From: Strongyloides papillosus
Lineage: Eukaryota; Nematoda; Chromadorea; Rhabditida; Strongyloididae
NCBI GenBank assembly: GCA_005656395.1
Contig: SRSI01000068.1
Location: forward strand, 930,001-994,000
DNA: 64,000 nucleotides
Reading direction: 5' to 3'
Below, in pieces: positions 62,305-64,000 of this stretch. The first letter of the stretch is position 1. Each line of letters begins with the position of its first letter. The position numbers and the translations under genes are program-made. The notes under the pieces were generated by a model that was not told the DNA's origin, made no database searches, and worked only from the letters and a program-made list of their open reading frames with translations.

Positions 62305-62699
62305 GGTAGCTACAAGAAATAAAAATAAGTATAAATTTATTAATATAGAAGATAGTGTTTTCAAACTAAAGTAAATACCAATAAGGTATTAAATATTATA
62401 ATATTTGTTTTCTATTGTATTCATGTATTTTACTATAATTTTTTTAAGAAGATAAAATAGTTCTTATTAAATTTAATATGATTAATGATTTTCGTAATTG
62501 ACAAAATTCAAAAGAGTGGAGTAGATAGAATTCGAATATTGAATGAGTTTTGTGAAAAAGTATTAAATGTGAATTAAATTTAGTCTTATATTGCATATTC
62601 ATTAAATATTCTATTTTATAAATTAAAAAACCTTTCATACTATCTACGATAAAAAGAAATAAAATAAAACTATGTCGTTAGCAGATATTCGTTACATTA

Positions 62700-63460
62700 A
62701 ATCAATGTTAATGATTACATAACCAAAAGACGTATTGTTTTTCTTTATTTTTTTGAGAAGATCTCCTTCAAAAGAATGCTATAGAAATTAGACAATTAAT
62801 TTCTGAAACAAATTCATTTTAAAAAATCTATATTATGTTACTCGGGCAACTTTTCTCGAATTTAATAAAAGAATGTGGCTTCTAATTCATTTATAAGGTA
62901 AAATATAGATAGTAGAGAAACCTAATATTATAAAAAAAATTGGCGTAGTTATGAATCAAATAATGTTAACGACTTTTGTAAAGAATCAGTTTTATTGTAT
63001 TTATAGGTTTCCTAAATATTAATTTTTAAATATTTTACATGAACAAACAGTAAATTTATATATTTCTTAATATAGCAGTGATAAACAGTTTCCAGAATTT
63101 AAGATTTTAGAATACTAAGTATCAATAAAAATAAGCTCCCTTGTAAACTTTATTCAATAGTTTATAAGATAACATATAAATTTATACTTGTTCGTAAATT
63201 TGTTAGAGTAAAAGAAATTCTAATATGAAGACGTTAAAAGTTGTGTAAAGACAGAAAAAAACGTGTCTTGGATTCATTTATTTAAATGGATATATTTTAT
63301 AAATTTTAGAAAGCAATGAAAAATGGACTATATTTCTATGATCATAACCTCTGATATAACTTATAATATTTATTAAAAATTGTCCAACAAAGTTTTTATA
63401 GTTAAAAACCATAAAACTTTGCAAAAATCGATGGTTTTTTTGTTTATTATTCATTTTAAT
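62700..63460 (+). repeat. Single copy of the ~520-bp noncoding repeat, extended
   Basis: AACCAAAAGACGTATTGTTTTT, AAATTAGACAATTAATTTCTGAAACAAA, and AACAAAGTTTTTATAGTTAAAAACC near 63390 occur in the same order as in the tandem units at 50.0-51.5 kb. Confidence 0.5.
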
Positions 63461-63810
63461 ATGTCAACAGAATCCAATATTATGGATATAATAGTGTATT
63501 GTATTAAAGGAATTACGACTTCATCATTTATTATAACCAAATTTATTAGTTTTCATATAGCGGAGTTACAGATGTTTAAATTATAAAAAATGACATAAAT
63601 TTTGGACATTCAAAGTCCACATAGATCTATGATATTAATTATACTTTATAAATTCTTGATAACGTGAATATTCTCAAAAAAGGTTATTATGGCATTTTTC
63701 GAGTTTATGTCTATCCTAAGTTGTGATACCCAATGTGTGAGTTATTACATTTGAGGCACCTTTTATAACCAGAAATTTCTATATTCATAATGTGCAATTT
63801 AAGAAATAAT

Positions 63811-63818
63811 ATGCAAAT
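63811..63818 (+). promoter_or_regulatory. Octamer-like motif ATGCAAAT upstream of the second glycoprotein paralogue
   Basis: 72 bases upstream of the ATG at 63883, in a conserved block shared with 60089-60096. Confidence 0.4.
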
Positions 63819-63882
63819 AAATGTCACATAACAACATACATTCATGATGAAAATTTTTAATTTTTATAGATCATTTTTAAAT

Positions 63883-64000
63883 ATGGCAAACCTGTTATAT
63901 CTGTACTTAGTATTTATCTTACGAAAATGTATCTTAAATGTGAAGAATGGAAAATTGGACTTACTTTTTATTAATGCTGAAGATGATCAATTAGGATATT
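63883..64000 (+). CDS. Membrane glycoprotein paralogue, 5' end only (runs off the right edge)
   Basis: ATG at 63883 is followed by 39 open codons. The hydrophobic start (MANLLYLYLVFIL) and the segment INAEDDQLGY match the signal peptide and FRAEDYLIGYY of the intact gene at 60157. The upstream 70-100 bases are also similar. The rest lies outside the window, so integrity is unknown; the signal peptide is interrupted by charged residues (RKC), which may mean decay. Confidence 0.65.
   Translation, partial: MANLLYLYLVFILRKCILNVKNGKLDLLFINAEDDQLGY

Larger units (their letters stand above)
62305..63882. other. 3' flank and spacer, duplicate of 58.7-60.15 kb
   Basis: No supported gene; the short + ORF at 63380-63586 lies in repeat sequence. 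62305-62700 parallels 58740-59150, and 62700-63460 holds one copy of the ~520-bp repeat. Confidence 0.55.

Noticed and set aside
63380..63586. 68-codon + strand ORF
   Set aside because: It lies in a diverged copy of the noncoding repeat, is low complexity, and is not conserved in the other units.

Overview
The window looks like nuclear DNA of a compact, very AT-rich nematode. Introns are short (about 40-60 nt, GTAAGT-type donors, TTTCAG/TTTTAG acceptors). Conserved genes match nematode or general animal genes: isocitrate lyase, TRRAP/trr-1, LEM-2, SLBP/cdl-1, an SREK1/rsp-7-like SR protein, an FBXO30/40-like protein and a nematode chemoreceptor. Base composition, the MATH-BTB tandem array and the secreted-protein families fit a clade IV nematode such as a Strongyloididae species; that placement is inference.

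Layout. 1-24.6 kb is a gene-dense housekeeping block: partial isocitrate lyase (-), SREK1-like SR protein (-), a nitrobindin-like secreted protein (+), TRRAP (-, about 12 kb), LEM-2 (-), and an FBXO30/40-like gene (+) that carries the whole SLBP gene on the opposite strand inside a 2.26-kb intron. 24.6-35.8 kb is sparser: a three-module Cys-rich, probably GPI-anchored protein (+), a decayed coding patch (-), an M13 (neprilysin-like) pseudo-peptidase that has lost its zinc ligands (-), and a degenerate PARP2-like protein (-). 36.3-37.6 kb holds a SUV39-type SET protein. 37.7-45.4 kb is a tandem MATH-BTB array (three genes, about 2.1-kb period) bracketed by direct repeats. 45.6-46.3 kb is a ZZ-finger p62-like gene. 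46.8-64 kb is a lineage-specific expansion: two copies of a 3.25-kb segmental duplication, each with a novel secreted four-module protein plus a truncated copy of a glycoprotein gene, then an intact type I membrane glycoprotein gene, then the start of another paralogue at the right edge. A noncoding repeat of about 520 bp recurs beside these genes, and an Srv/Srg-like chemoreceptor sits between the duplicates.

A recurring oddity is single-nucleotide frame breaks, many at homopolymer runs, in at least seven genes, including six in the essential TRRAP gene. They cluster in patches (above all 5.7-9.3 kb) beside very long clean ORFs (2609 codons). Patchy consensus error in the assembly is the simplest explanation, but some loci (M13, MATH-BTB copy 1, duplicated secreted gene copy B) could be real pseudogenes.

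CDS entries give the span from start to stop; exon limits are in the evidence text. No tRNA, rRNA or CRISPR was recognised.
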